Below, piece by piece: positions 12,801 to 24,966 of a stretch of 64,000 nucleotides of DNA. Source of the stretch: Erpetoichthys calabaricus (lineage: Eukaryota > Chordata > Cladistia > Polypteriformes > Polypteridae); the NCBI RefSeq assembly GCF_900747795.2, contig NC_041396.2, positions 38,588,674-38,652,673 on the forward strand. The letters are read 5' to 3'. A model generated the notes under the pieces. It was not told the origin of the DNA, did not search any database, and worked only from the letters and a program-made list of their open reading frames with translations. The position numbers were made by a program, and so were the translations under genes. The number at the start of each line of letters is the position of its first letter. Position 1 is the first letter of the stretch.

Positions 12801-15800
12801 ACTTTCTCCTTCGCAATCGGATTGCTCAGTGGATTGCACAACAAGGTGGATGGGTAAGAAATATGATTTTCTACAGAAAACACTACTTGTAGCAATCTGA
12901 TATTGCTGTTTCAATATCAGTGCCATCAAACATTTTCTATACCCTGAAAAAATAGCTTCAAAATGGGGTAAACACTTAAGTTGGTTAGTGTCTCTCATCA
13001 TACTAACATATTATCTTTTTAGCTGTAAAATACACTGTTGCCCTTTGCTGTTCTTACTCATGGAGGTGCTTGTGATCATCCAAAATTTAAACTGAAATTT
13101 GACCCATTCTGAGGATTGTAAGGACTGCTTTCACAAAAATTCAGAATGTAATGTTACAGAAAAACATAACTTTTAGCATTTACTTTTTAATTATCTATCA
13201 GTCAAGCTGAATTAATGGTGATTTTATGTTACCATCGTCACATTACTTATTCTTTTTTTCATTGTTCTCTTGCTAGTTACTATAGTACTGTACAAAGCCT
13301 TAAATCCCCTAGGAAGATTATTTTTAAAGGCTTGTTCTCTGGGTAGCAATGGGTTTTTTTGTATGTGCATACACAGTATTAACATTACAATAAACACTAA
13401 TAAACATAGGTATAAATAACAGTTACAAGAAGTTTTTCTTTGTGTTTTCTATAAATTTATTAATATCCCAGCTATTCCATATATATGTTGATTTCCACCA
13501 ATTGCAATTCTAATTTAAATGAGTTACCGATTATTATTCTCTTATGCCTTAATGGGTTTATGGCATTATTGTACCTAAATTGCATACCCAATAAAGTAAT
13601 GCTATAATTCTGCTTAGGTAATAGCGGAGTTTCAAATAATTGAAGAGTATGGAGTACAGCACTTCTATTTTAAAGGAATGTCTTTATATGAATAAAAACA
13701 GAAAATATTTTTTAGAAATTTCTCTGGAAAAAACTGATTTATGACGCATAACCGTAGAATCAGTTTTGTTATTTGCCCCAATCTCTCAGCTATTATTTTA
13801 CTAAGTTTGGATTTAATATCCCCTAGCGCTGCTAAGTTACACACATTTGGAAACATTTAGTGTCCAGTTTTGAAACCATTTAGTCTGTTGCACCTAGACA
13901 AGTATTGCAGTTATATTTTTATTTTTTAGAATAATATACAATATTAATACACACACTCGATATATCATTCTGAAGCAACAAATAAACAATTTTTAAAGAT
14001 GTACATATAATTATGTATGCATCCAAACATTTACTTTCAAACTTTTTTTCATGCGAGTCCTTGAAAGAAATTGTTTTTGTTACCACTAGACACAGAGAAA
14101 CCTTACATTGTGTACAATAGATGTTTTTTTGTGTTGCAGTTTACACATCTTCTCCTGCCTTCTGTTGCATTTGCCCCAGGAAGGTTTAATAATGTTCTAT
14201 TTTATTATTATATTTGTATTTTATTGTTGTTGCTTTTTACTTGTATTTCCCTTCTGGAATAAACTAAGTACATACATACATTTTCAAACCCGGTTTCTTT
14301 CACTGCTGTGGGGGCAGTGCCTTACCTGGCAGCCCTTGGCACAGAACAGAAAACAGCCCTGGGCAGAGCACACATATATATACCAAAACTATTCACACTC
14401 AGCCAATCAACCTAAAACATTCATTTTTTGGCCTGCCAGTTGAAAACTGACATACTTGGAAACAGTGGACTAGAATAGTGACATTCGATTGAGGGGAGGC
14501 AGGGTTCTCACATAAAACTGCAAGCAGTGTTGTCATACAAGTACATTCTATTCAAGAGTGGTCCCCCGTGAAAGATCACACAGTGTGATTCAGTGACATT
14601 CGATCTTGGGAAGGGTGTAGGGGACAGGGGTGTCCCCATGTTAAAATGTGAACAGTGGCATGGTGTGGCGCATTACAAATACATGTCATTAAGGAGCAAC
14701 CCCCCTTGAAGCTGAAAAAACACCCTTCAAAAAACTAATATAAGGAGACCTTGCAGAAGACATCCGGATATGGTAGTTGAGCATATTATGCTTGAACTGT
14801 AAAACGGCACGCTGCAACTCTTCCAAGTTATACTATAAGCAGTATTCATAAATCCAGCATAGTATTGAATCCTTCAGCAAACACGTTGATCTTAATAGAG
14901 TAAAAACTATGACTCAAGATATTTATATTCAATTTTACTAGAATTCTGTAACTTTTCTTGGACTACCTCAACCTTATTTTTTCTTTTTTTGAAAAAGACA
15001 TTTCCCAAGTACAAACTTTAGGTGTTTTTGTGCATTAACCAGACTATCCCCTTGCAGTCTTACAGAGGTTTTGTGCATAAATGTGTGTAAAAATGAACTA
15101 TTGCATGCAGTTTTTTTCCTGCTATTTATGCACAGCTGTAACATAATAATTAATAATAATAATAATTATTTGCATTTATATAGCGCTTTTCTCACTACTC
15201 AAAGCGCTAAGCAATTGCAGGTTAAGGGCCTTGCTCAAGGGCCCAACAGAGCAGAGTCCCTATTGGCATTTACGGGATTCGAACCGGCAACCTTCAGATT
15301 GCCAGTGCAGATCTCTAGCCTCAGAGCCACCACTCCGCCATGTTGAAAGTTATGTACTTTATTTTGCCCCAAGGGGAAATGTAAATATTTACAGAGGCTC
15401 GAGAGAAAAAATAGAAATAATAAATAACAAACCCCCAAACACACCCAAAAATATCTGTCTTGGATACTACAGAGCTGCTGCTGTCAATAACTGGCTTGAT
15501 CGTGGCAGTTAAATGGTCAGACTTGTCCAGATGTACATTTGAAGGCATTAAGATTTGCATACAGCAGGTCCAGCTTATTGTGTCAACAAAAGGAACATGA
15601 TGTTAGAAGTTTGTTCAGAATGTTAGAGTCTTGATATCAGAGTGAATCATTTTAGTTTATTTCAGTTTAGAAATAAACATCAACAGTATGATGCGTCCCC
15701 CTCCTAGGTAGTAACATGAATTCAGATGAATTCAGTTAGTTTTTCAGAGTTTGGATCATGCATATCCGCATTAATTGTGATGTCTCCAGATCACCTCCTG

Positions 15801-17232
15801 CTTTTTCCACTCTGGCTTTTCATATCAGATGAAATCCATCCAGCCTTGAATATAATCTGAAATAGTAGGTTTAAGGTGCTTCAGCGCTATAAAAAAAGTG
15901 CCACAGTACTTGAACTCACTGTAATTTGCCATGAGATGTGACAGTTCTTTTAGCTTGAAAAGTGTTTGAGCATTCGTCATTTTGTGGAGTTGACAGGTTT
16001 TTAATTCTTTCCATCTTACATTTATTCTCATTCTGTGTCTTCACCCTTTCTCTTCTTGGACAAGATGCTCCTCCAAGATTGCTGCTTTGGTAGAAGTGAT
16101 CTCGGTGCTACCAGCTGAGTATGGGAATATTTAATATATCTTACATTCCTCAGATTCTCATACATTCACACTTGCTGTAGATGTAAGGTACTCTTAAATC
16201 CAGAAATTGGAAGTTGTAATCTAATACATAATTGAAGTTATACTCAATATTTCTCCATTTTAACATAGATTTGTTTGAAAATTTGCTAGTGCTTTTCAGT
16301 ATGAGGTTTTGAAATTTCTAAAATTTGTGCAGCATGCTGTATTCAAAATCATCTCAACAAAAATTGAACTTCCTGACAAAATTCCTTGAAGAGTAAATGT
16401 ACCAAATTTGAATAAAAGTGGCCCACTGAGAACAAAATAATTTCATGCAGACAGAGAGAATGGACAGACAGACATGTCAATTGCAGAAGGTTCTTTTCAC
16501 ATTATATACTGTATCCACACACATAATAAAAAAAGATAATTAGTGTCCTAGAATGGCTCAGTCAGGGATGAGACTTCAGTACTTAAAAAAGACGAAGGGT
16601 CTAGCTTGGAATGTCATGGCAGGTGCTGAAGGAGACGGTCATGCTGAGAGCTAGAGGATGTGACCGTGGCTGCTGGCGTGTCCTCTGGCTGCAACATCTG
16701 AGCTGGGGAGATGGAGAGTGGAAGATGCACTGGGCTAGGAGAGAAAGAGAAGGCCAATTTATGCATGGCTTTAATAGTGATGTTATGGCTGATTTTAATG
16801 TTCACGAAGGAGCACCTGTTTTTATAGATTATTTATTGACTACACTGCACTTTCTGCACTTGTTTGAAAATAAAAGCATTTTTGCATTTTTTGCACCATC
16901 TTGTTGATGACTGTTTGTGTTTTCACTTGCCCAGCTCATCTTGGTCATGTTGTTGATTGCTCTCCAAAGAGATACTGACTGATAGATATAGACAGAGTGA
17001 AGGAAAGTTAGTTATAGATATATGTATATGCAGTAAAAGCAAGTTAGAAGTTCACATGCAGTATTTATTTAATTACATGTTATACTTTATTTTTTTAATG
17101 TATTTGTTTGTTTATTTTTCCTTTTAGGTTGCTGTTTTAGATTTGGACAATGTCTACTTGAAGTACATGTTTGCCCTGTTTGCTGTGGTTTTTTTGGGAC
17201 ATATCATTCTGAAGCGCTTCTTCCGCTCATGA
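6809..17232 (+). CDS. bak1: BAK1, Bcl-2 homologous antagonist/killer (5 coding exons)
   Basis: Pro-apoptotic Bcl-2-family effector of the outer mitochondrial membrane; in vertebrates BAK oligomerises after BH3-only activation and permeabilises that membrane. Coding exons are 6809-6887, 10363-10489, 10599-10742, 12673-12853 and 17128-17232, all with GT-AG introns, giving 636 nt (211 residues plus TGA), the same length as human BAK as I remember it. Visible parts: N-terminal helix with SEEQVIEETESVF at residues 26-38, BH3 LAIIGDDINRRYD at 78-90, BH1 around INWGRVIALLGFGYR at 123-137, BH2 around QWIAQQGGW at 169-177, and a hydrophobic anchor at about 188-205 ending KRFFRS. L78, D83, W125, G126 and R127 fall at the human positions. 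An in-frame TAA at 6803-6805 fixes the start. The gene converges on unc5cl. No frame disruption is seen. Confidence 0.97.
7737..8525 (+). mobile_element. Tigger/pogo-like non-autonomous element, copy A
   Basis: Begins CAGTAATCCCTCGCTATATC and ends GGAGGGATCACTG, flanked by TA on both sides (7735-7736 and 8526-8527). The TCGCG-rich ends resemble TcMar-Tigger elements. No transposase is seen in its 789 bp. It lies in bak1 intron 1. Confidence 0.8.
8528..8721 (+). mobile_element. Rex1-like LINE fragment, upstream part
   Basis: Reads CLYLNISKTKGMVIDF and, further on, LRVHINDSLDSSWN in one frame. This is the tract after the catalytic core in Rex1/Babar-type reverse transcriptases. It is interrupted by the Tigger-like copy B and resumes at 9585. 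Confidence 0.65.
8724..9582 (-). mobile_element. Tigger/pogo-like non-autonomous element, copy B
   Basis: Same family as copy A but inverted: it begins CAGTAATCCCTCCTCCATCA and ends CGCGATATAGCCAGGGATCA followed by CTG, with flanking TA at 8722-8723 and 9583-9584. It is 859 bp long and inserted into the Rex1-like LINE fragment. Confidence 0.8.
9585..10085 (+). mobile_element. Rex1-like LINE fragment, downstream part
   Basis: Continues the LINE after the Tigger insertion: the reading frames give ILHIFYNTVMASVIFYAVVC and then AGNIT, KLIKRASSLIGHTLDTP and ALVNNAHPLSDTL-like tracts typical of the C-terminus of Rex1-type proteins, with frame breaks. The 3' part is AT-rich and the element's end is not sharp. 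Confidence 0.6.
10363..10489 (+). CDS. bak1: bak1 coding exon 2
   Basis: Encodes residues 28-68 with split codons at both ends, covering helix 1 (EEQVIEETESVFCSYVFHRY) and the acidic linker. Two donors 9 nt apart, GT at 10490 and GT at 10499, keep the same phase. The first gives LQPS-TPYRVG and exact human residue numbering at BH3, so I chose it. The second (CAG/GTATAA) looks stronger and would add Arg-Leu-Tyr. Confidence 0.9.
10599..10742 (+). CDS. bak1: bak1 coding exon 3 (BH3)
   Basis: Acceptor TTTTTGCAG ends at 10598 and donor GTAACA starts at 10743, with split codons on both sides (S69 and S117). Encodes TPYRVGHQLAIIGDDINRRY and on to NAYIYFCKIAT, which is the BH3 helix. The intron before it is only about 109 nt. 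Confidence 0.95.
10743..12672 (+). other. bak1: bak1 intron 3
   Basis: AT-rich intron; one old V-SINE-type copy, otherwise nothing recognised. Confidence 0.8.
12016..12165 (+). repeat. old V-SINE-type copy in bak1 intron 3
   Basis: A diverged tRNA-like head (GGCATAATAGTGTGCTG, then TTGGTTTGAATCCCTGG as B box) and the following body (GTTTGGAGTTTGGATGATTT) are recognisable. Confidence 0.5.
12673..12853 (+). CDS. bak1: bak1 coding exon 4 (BH1 and start of BH2)
   Basis: Acceptor GGTTAG ends at 12672 and donor GTAAGA starts at 12854. Encodes residues 118-177, from LFESEINWGRVIALLGFG to QWIAQQGGW. The exon ends in phase 0 right after the BH2 tryptophan. Confidence 0.95.
12854..17127 (+). other. 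bak1: bak1 intron 4
   Basis: A 4.3-kb intron holding the CORE-like SINE at 15143-15341. A stretch near 14280-14750 (repeated GTGACATTCGAT, blocks with CCCC) looks repeat-derived but I could not name it. Confidence 0.75.
15143..15341 (-). repeat. tRNA-derived SINE with CORE-like body and L2-like tail
   Basis: On the minus strand: A-box-like TGGTGGCTCTGAGGCTAGA, B box GGTTCGAATCC, core CCTTGAGCAAGGCCCTTAACC, then GCGCTATATAAATGCAAATA and (ATT)n. The tail matches the L2 LINE 3' end at about 1640-1700. Confidence 0.75.
17128..17232 (+). CDS. bak1: bak1 last coding exon (membrane anchor)
   Basis: Acceptor CCTTTTAG ends at 17127. It encodes 34 residues beginning VAVLDLDNVYLKYMF, followed by a hydrophobic anchor and a basic tail (KRFFRS), then TGA at 17230-17232. 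The tail-anchor layout matches BAK targeting to the outer mitochondrial membrane. Confidence 0.95.
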   Translation, partial: VAVLDLDNVYLKYMFALFAVVFLGHIILKRFFRS

Positions 17233-20082
17233 TGGAAGCTAGCTGGCAGTTCAGGATTCCCGCCACTGAGGTTATTGGAACACAGAAATAGGTCTTGGTG
17301 ACATCATAATTTCAGGGACTTAATATTTTTAGTTTGAGGCTGGGATACAGAAGGTTGTAAATGATCAAAACTCTTTGCTTAAAATAATGTTATTACTGTA
17401 TCTCCAAGGTTGGGAGACATTTGTAGGATTTGGAGAGTGTTTTAAACAACACCATTTATACATATGTTAAATAATAGAGCATAAAAGGTTTACTAGCATA
17501 GGAGACAATGTTATTCAGGAAATTGCAGGGATTTTTGCTATTTTTTTTGCACAAAGGTTGATTTGACTTTCATATTATTTATGCCAAGTTCTTTTTCTCT
17601 TCTGCTAAAATGAAAGTCACCTTAACCAACAATTAGCAAGTAGGCACTGTTCTCTGTTAAAGTGAAGAATTGATTCCAGATGTTTTTATTGTCTTTTAGA
17701 AACTGCAGTATATCAAGCAGATTTTGTTTGAGGGTTTCATCTGTAAGTTAATTTTTTGGTTTATTTAATAGATTTGCAGACCTATGCATTTCTTAAAATG
17801 CAGTGCCTTGATGACATTGTCTTATTGCTTTTCATCATTACTTCTGGCATGAGCACAGGATTGTACTTCACCTCTTTAAAGCGTGTACAAAAACCTTTAA
17901 AGATTAGTTTAATCAAGTACTAAGTTGAAATTGCTCTTCTTACTGCATGAAATGGCCATGTCATAGGAAGGAATGTGTATACTCCACGGCAACCTGCCAA
18001 ATTACTTTTCAACCAGAATACCTCAATGAATCAAACTACCATTAAGCACCATCTTTCTTCAGTCACCTGACCAACTCATATGCCATTTGCTTGTTGGATA
18101 TCTATTGTGTTTAATCCTGTCTGCCAAGTTAAACCAGTTGATTAGCTTCCTTAGGATTCTGCATTTCGTTTTGGGAATTCATAAGTTAGCCATAGTTATA
18201 GTATAATGTTCTGGTATAAATAACTAATAAGTGCAATAATTTAGCCTTACTTTTGTACATTTCTATTGTATTGTTGCAAAAAGCTTCACAGGTATCCTAA
18301 GACCTTTCTTTTTTGCATTGAGCCATTAAAGAAGCAGTTGCACCAGTGTCAGGAGGAAAAACATTATGATGTATGATTTGAGAAAACTAAGATCTAAAAT
18401 TATGTGGAATCTGGCCTCCACATGTTATTTAGTAATAAGTCCAGTGTAGTGCATTTTTTTGCATCCCTTTGCCCAAGTAAGATTGTACAGTATTGTGTAA
18501 GCCTGTACATCCTAGTAAACACAGACAGTTTTAACACAGTTTTTCTGCAGAGAGAAACACCAGTAAATTGAGAAAAATGCACTGGAAATTTGCAGCGTTG
18601 TTATGGAAAATATATTTCCATGTCCACTGAGTGAAAATTTATTTTCATATTTTTTTCAAAAACTGGTTGACGTATATGCAAAACTAGTTTTATAGCTGTG
18701 TTCAAGTTTGGGCATAAGAGCATTTTTAATTGATCTGTTATGTTGTGAAATGCTCTCTAAACCTCTAAACTTATGAATACACCCAGAGTCTATTTACAAT
18801 AATGATAATCATAGCTTACAGTACCCATATATGTGAAACCTAGCCAAGAAGCAGGATATTGTATGTGGTTCAGATGCAAACAATCTCTCATAACTTTGAC
18901 AGCACTTACTGATATCTCATATTACTTCCAAGGGTATTGTCTACTAATCAACCAGTTAAATAGCAACCACTTTTCTCGTGCTGTGTATAGGATATGCAAG
19001 CTTTCAGGTCATAAATTTCATGTGAATTCATACCATTGTGGTAGCTGCAGCTAAATTTTGATATAACTCAGACCTCTCTTCTAATTTATCCGTTTAAAAT
19101 ACAAAATAATCACATTAATCAAAAACATTTTGATTACATTTTCCAGTTGCATTGTGTTTGGAGCAATACAGTGCATACATAATATGTTTGCTTTTTATTT
19201 CTCAAAAAAAGTTCTAAATCTTTACTTGATATTTGTGCAAATCTAACAGGAAATCAACAGTTACCTCACAATTGTATCATAAGTCACATGAGCTCCCTGG
19301 ACCCTGTGATTTTAGTAACAGAAACAAAAAGTTCTTTATTGAAGATACAGAAACTCTTACAAGTTCTCATGAGTACTAGATGGTGTGCTGCATACCCTAT
19401 TACCATACCCTTTCTTAAGTGTTAGGAGGTCTTATGTTACATCAGTGTGAAGCATAAAACACAATTCTAAGATTTTGTTTATAAAAGTTCTTGAGGGGTT
19501 CAAAAATTTCTTGGAACATTTGTCAGTGAAAAAGCAGAATTTGCACCCTTGACAGGACTTCTGATATGTCTGTGAGATAGTTGAAGGAAGAAGGGTGCAG
19601 TAGAAAGAAGGTAACATGTCAACAAGTATAGAGCCTACACAAAAACATAACCATGTGCTTTGTTCAAGGTGTGGTATATGCAGTGTATGGATGATGTAAA
19701 GAAGAAACTCCGAAAACAACTTGACTAAGAAATGGCAAATATGAAAACAAAATGAGAGAGAGTAATGCAAAGCATTGACTGAGAGAATGCAAAAAGAGGC
19801 AAATATAGCAAAGAGGGCATGGTGAAAACATAGTTTCACTTTCAAAGTCAAATGCCTATCATAAAAGTGCTACAGAGAGTTGACAGATATAGAAAATATG
19901 CTACCAGTTTAGCATTGGGGCTTTTTCTATGACAGAGACAGCATTGTACTTCTGAGTTTAGGAAGGCCAAAAATGCTCTTGCTTATTTAGCCTTTTTTTC
20001 AGGGTTCTAACTTAGAGATAATTTGAGTAAGCAAAGTCCAGACCATTAGAATCCTCCTGATATGTACCATGGTATAATGCAG

Positions 20083-20250
20083 TAGTTTTCAGTTTCAGTC
20101 CTGGGTCTACACTGTGGCTATAGGTTTTTATCCCAACCAGCCTCTGCTTAGAATTGGATTTGCACCTTAATTAAACATGACATTATTTCTTACTTAATGT
20201 ATTTTGAGGTTAAATAAGAAATTATGAAACAAATGCAAGTCTGTAAATTT
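20083..20250 (+). mobile_element. partial, old hAT-type MITE
   Basis: Shares TCAGTCCTGG...CACTGTGGCTATAGG with the left end of the full copies at 24967, 44954 and 49929. No right end was found. Confidence 0.45.
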
Positions 20251-22469
20251 TTTTATTTAAATGCAGAATGTATTTTACATGTGGAAAATTTTGTGTTTTA
20301 TGTTGGTTTTTAAGATTTTCCCTGTCATCAAATTTGATTATTTTAGTCATTTTTTACTGATGAACACCATAATAGGTCTGACACTGAAGTCGGTATAGCC
20401 TTTCAACATCTAATGTTGACTGCCATGGTATCTACACAGCTCATTATAATTATTAGGATATAATTATGGGAGCAAACTACACTGTAAAAATGTGAATAAA
20501 TAGGAAAACATTAAAAGACTTAATTATTTAGGCTATCCCAAAAAAAAAAAAAAACACATTTGTAAATGTCTTAAGAATGCAGTTGTCATGCTACTACTCT
20601 GTTGTGAACGCAGAGTAAGAGAAGATGGAAACAGACCAGAGAATTAAACAGTGAGAACAGTTAGAAGTAAAATGACTCACCCATTGTGAAACTGGTTGGT
20701 CATAGTACAACACAAGGACAGAACTTAAGAAGCACTGAAGTAATACATTTGAAGATTAATTTTCAAGTTTGGTAGCATATGACTGCCATTTTGTTATAGG
20801 GCTAGCTATAGATGTACAACAGTCCTTTTCTTTTATCATAGACTTCCACAAAGGGGAACGTCATAGGCTAGGGTTAGGCATCAGAGGAATTGTCCTGGAA
20901 ATCCCCTTAAAAATGATTTTGTGAAACCTTTAGGAACCCTCACTGGTGTACAGTTACTAAGCACAGAATACAATACTTGAAATAAGTAACTTGCATCATT
21001 GGTTTCTTCACACTATGTGTTTTCTAACCATTATTAAAACTATAAAGAAATAATAAATTATAATACACTACACTCTGCTTATACTGTGACTGAAAGTTTC
21101 ACCATACTCCATTGCGGCTGCAATATGATATTGTAATAATGTTTAGAATATTTCCCTGCCTTTTCTCTGTGTTTTATATTTTTGTCTGGGAGAGCTATTA
21201 CAGTTTTGTAGGACAGAGTGATCTATGCACCTCCTTCATAGCACATCTTTTTCATCAGTTATGTAGCAAAGTGGTGGAGGTATGCAGTTGACTGTTTACG
21301 GTTATATGCTGAAGTCTTATGATCACCAAATCTTGCAGTGTTTTGAGCAAAGTTCATAGTGCTGTTACTTTTATAGCATGGGCTGACAGCTTATTGGCCT
21401 TTGTTGCGTTTTAAGTTGGTTAACCTAAAACAGCAAGTTCTGCACTTTTTTTCTCCATTTGATAGTTTTTTTTTTTGGTGGTTGCTCAAGAAATCTGAAG
21501 GGTCAGGGCTTCTGTTGAGTTAAAAAAAAAAAACAAACAAAAAAAAGGTTTATGAGTGTGTCCAGTTCCTTCATTTCTCCTTTTTTATATTTCTGGTTTC
21601 ATAAATCATCTTTAGTGTGAAATTGTACTCTGTTCTGGACTGTAGGATTTTGCATCTGTGACTTGTTTTTGTTGCTGGTTATAAAGTTTTGTAATTCCAT
21701 CTACTCCTTTTTGATATTTGTCATTGTGTTGGCATGTTAACGATAGGAATCATTCATCTGTATATTATTGTTTATCCACTTTGAAAATGAGTATGTTACA
21801 ATTCATGATATCTGTACAATCCTTAAATTGTAATGTATTAATTTTACTTAAAATTGCCAAAATCTAACCTTGTTACTTCTTATCATATTTGAAGGTTTTC
21901 ACAATTTTAGTAATAATAAAACTTTCCACATATGTTAAGTTTCACAAACCTGAGCGAGAAAATTCCATGTAACATTTCAGCTCCTGTCTTCTAGGTACAG
22001 GAAGTTACAAATAATTTCCCTAGTATGATGCAACCTTTAAATTAGAAGACAAGAGGAAGATGATAAACTCCTTGACATATTATGTACTGTAATAAAAATG
22101 GTCTACTACAGGACATATTATGACCATCTTAAAGTACTGCATTAGTCAGACTGCCCTGGTAGGCCAGCAACAAAGCAACCCAAGAGGATACATGAGATTT
22201 ACAAATTTCATTTAATTTGATTCTGAACATAAAGACCGAAAGTAATGTCTCAAGTGTTCAGAAAAAAGCTAGTTAATATTTTTTTTCTTGAGTGTTCATA
22301 TGTGATTTGACTTATTATTTAAAACACTGACCTTCCTATGGCTTTTGAATTTTTTTTTACATTTTTTAAATTATAAAGCATAATTTAACCAAAGATTGAT
22401 TCTTTAAATGTTTTAGCTACATAGGCATTTTTTGGTTTATAGTTGATTTTATACATGTGTGTGTATGTG

Positions 22470-22474
<5 letters not shown>

Positions 22475-22545
<71 letters not shown>
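22475..22545. repeat. (TA)n microsatellite
   Basis: A pure dinucleotide tract preceded by a TGTGTATG-type stretch. Confidence 0.95.
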
Positions 22546-22551
<6 letters not shown>

Positions 22552-23000
22552 TTTTAATATTAGAAACAAACCTGTGTGTATATAATGTATTTTATAATAT
22601 AATTTTTGTTTTTAGTATGATTTTATACATACACAGGTTTACGGATTATTTTACTATTATCAGTTTGCTCATTTTTAAGACTAACTCTTTCTTTGCAAAT
22701 TTGTAATTACAAATTCATAGCTACTTGGGAATTTTCTTATTAGCAGTAATATAGAGGGGAAGTCTAGTTTTTGCAGTACCTTATATTTTAATTCTTGTCT
22801 TCAGAAGTTATTCTGTTGTGTACAGTGAGTGCTCCATGCTAGTTAAACTGAGTAACTGAGGCTAGACTGAGCTGGCAGGAATGATGAGGTTTCAGGATAT
22901 CATTTTCATGAAAAGCTGCTCCAGTGAGTTAACTGTGTGAATCACGACATAGTATTGTTTACGTAGTAGGTATAACTCATCCTGCATTGTTATAGGTTTA

Positions 23001-23414
23001 AATAAAGCACTTGCAATGAAAGGTCCACCTGATTGTAAAGAGAGTGAGCCTACAGTGTTGGTTATGCTAGTTCACTGTTTCATTTATGATTCTGTTTAAG
23101 ATTTTGTAGCATTTTGACTTGTTTACTTTTAAGAGTTTCATTTATCAAAAAAGAAAAAAAAAAGATCAAAATCATGAAATTATCTGAATCTTGATTATAA
23201 CTTACAGAAGAATGGGATACTTGCATGAATACCGGACTTCTTGGAATTCAGTTATTTATTGATACTTTTGTCTAGAAATGTAATCAGTTAAAACCTGTTT
23301 TGAACTTATGGCTTTATTGTGTACTAAGACTAGGATATCGTAACTAGGATAACTGAATTGTGTAATATATTTTGTGAGGGGAGAAAGGGAATAAATTGTA
23401 TTTGCTTTAATAAA
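23001..23414 (+). promoter_or_regulatory. candidate distal poly(A) signals, plus strand
   Basis: AATAAA occurs at 23001-23006, 23390-23395 and 23409-23414 (earlier ones lie at 21052 and 21914). Any could end a long bak1 3' UTR, but sequence alone does not choose between them, and in AT-rich DNA some will be chance. Confidence 0.25.
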
Positions 23415-24109
23415 GCACAGTTGTCCGTCATTCATTTGTTTCAGTATGCACCATATCTTGAGCTCATATTGTTATTTTCTAATTTCACCATTTAAACAAG
23501 TGACATAATCTACATTCTTAATGGAGTGCCTTTTATTTCCATGGAAGCTGTTTTTACTTTGATAATAAATATGTAAATATGTATTAATTTTACAATCCCA
23601 CTCTCTCCAAGGTGATTATTTTAAAACACATACCAATTAAACTTATTAAAAAGGGTTGAAATGGTAACTGAAGACTCTGAACAAACTTGGCAGTTTTATA
23701 AAATAGTATATGTTTTTATGTCTCCCAACCCCTCAGACAAATTATTTAACATAATCTCTGAATTACTTCAGAGATTATGTAAGAATAACAGTATTATATT
23801 GCTATAACAAGGTCACATTTTATTAAGTTTGATTTGGGGAAGCTCATACAAATAAAACATCAGTTCAGATTAACAATCTAAATACAACTGTAATCATTAT
23901 TCCCCAACAGCCTCTAATCAACCAGTGTAACCACAGCTTGCCTTAAAATTCATCGTTACACTGGACAACACATTTTTTCAAATGCTGTGTTTCCCAAAAA
24001 CCTTTTGGTGAATGTGAATGACAACTTCAAGTTGAACACAAATATGATACAAATGTATCATATAGGAACATGGAGAAAGATTAAATTAACTTTTATTGAA
24101 TTTAGTGTG

Positions 24110-24750
24110 TTTAATCACTTAATCATGCTGATAGTTTGTATTAGTTCAATTAAGATAAAATGTTTTGCTGCTAATAATTGTTTGTACTCAGCATCTGATG
24201 CTTCTTGTTTCAGTGTCCAATAATAGTTAGCCAGCATTAATGGATTCCACTTGCTCTGATGCTACTTTTCCATCATTACAATGTCTTGGCGTAACCTTTC
24301 AACATGTTCATAACTAATGCACCAAGACTAGCAGGGAGGAATGCAAAAAACAAATGTTTAGTGACATGTTGTACTTCCTGGTTTTGTATGCATGTTGGCA
24401 ACCAGCTGGACATAGGTTTTTTTTGTTTTTTTTTTTTGGCTTGGTAGTTGCCAAGAAAATACTCATCAACAGCCCTGAATTCCTTACATGTGATTTTTCT
24501 CCATCCCCACTAGCAGATCTTCAAACCATTTGTCATAAATCTTGGTATCAGTTACTCGTGCAGACACCTGTTTTAAATATTGAAATTCTTCATTTTCCTT
24601 GTACATTTCTTCCACAAACTTGTTTTTTTTTTCAGTACAAGTTTTATATAAAGAGAAGGCCAAAATATCTTTGTTGGGTTAAAAGTGGTTTATGTGCCAC
24701 ACTCCTCTGTGACATGGAGTTGCCAGATGAGTTGCAGTTGAAGTAGCTGT
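24110..24750 (-). pseudogene. decayed coding remnant of an unnamed conserved protein
   Basis: On the minus strand at about 24316-24275 one frame reads SYEHVERLRQDIV, and at 24250-24201 it reads NPLMLANYYWTLKQEA. Upstream pieces read FLGNYQA (about 24450) and NMSLNICFLHS (about 24350). From memory, these resemble an unnamed protein tract widespread in fish and arthropods that contains GERFHQDI, ...WNPSMLADYCW and NFLGN.KA. Several stops and frame changes make it non-functional. I cannot say whether it came from a host gene or a mobile element. Confidence 0.45.
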
Positions 24751-24966
24751 GTCACTACTTTTAGATCACCAGATGTTATAATTATTGTAATGTATACAGT
24801 ATGTATAACTTATAGGAGGAAATCACAAAATTAGGCAATTAAAAATAAAATGGTTTGTGACAGGAAAATTTAAATGTGATTTTTGTGATCAGCAGGCCAT
24901 AATCCATAAGATACATCCAGTAGTGTACAGGAGGCAAAATATTTGTTTTCCAGTGTTGTTGTAGAC

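Larger units (their letters stand above)
17233..24109. other. bak1 3' UTR and intergenic DNA
   Basis: The first part must include the bak1 3' UTR, whose end is not resolved. There are one partial hAT copy and a (TA)n tract. Small ORFs (for example 19432-19851 minus) show no domain or repeat signature and are probably chance. Confidence 0.6.

Noticed and set aside
15230-15300. tRNA gene suggested by a perfect B box (GGTTCGAATCC) on the minus strand
   Set aside because: No cloverleaf can be closed; the sequence continues into a SINE core and an L2-like tail. The same holds for 40,990-41,090 and 54,770-54,840.
16611-16907. 98-codon ORF in bak1 intron 4
   Set aside because: No homology signal, no splice consensus fitting bak1 phases, and it extends into AT-rich repeat-like sequence.
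19432-19851. 139-codon minus ORF between bak1 and unc5cl
   Set aside because: It has no recognisable domain, no splice context and a low-complexity hydrophobic composition; probably chance.
22443-22706. 87-codon ORF rich in Tyr-Ile repeats
   Set aside because: It is the translation of a (TA)n microsatellite; the same applies to the ORFs at 30853-31083, 33603-33833 and 35256-35447.
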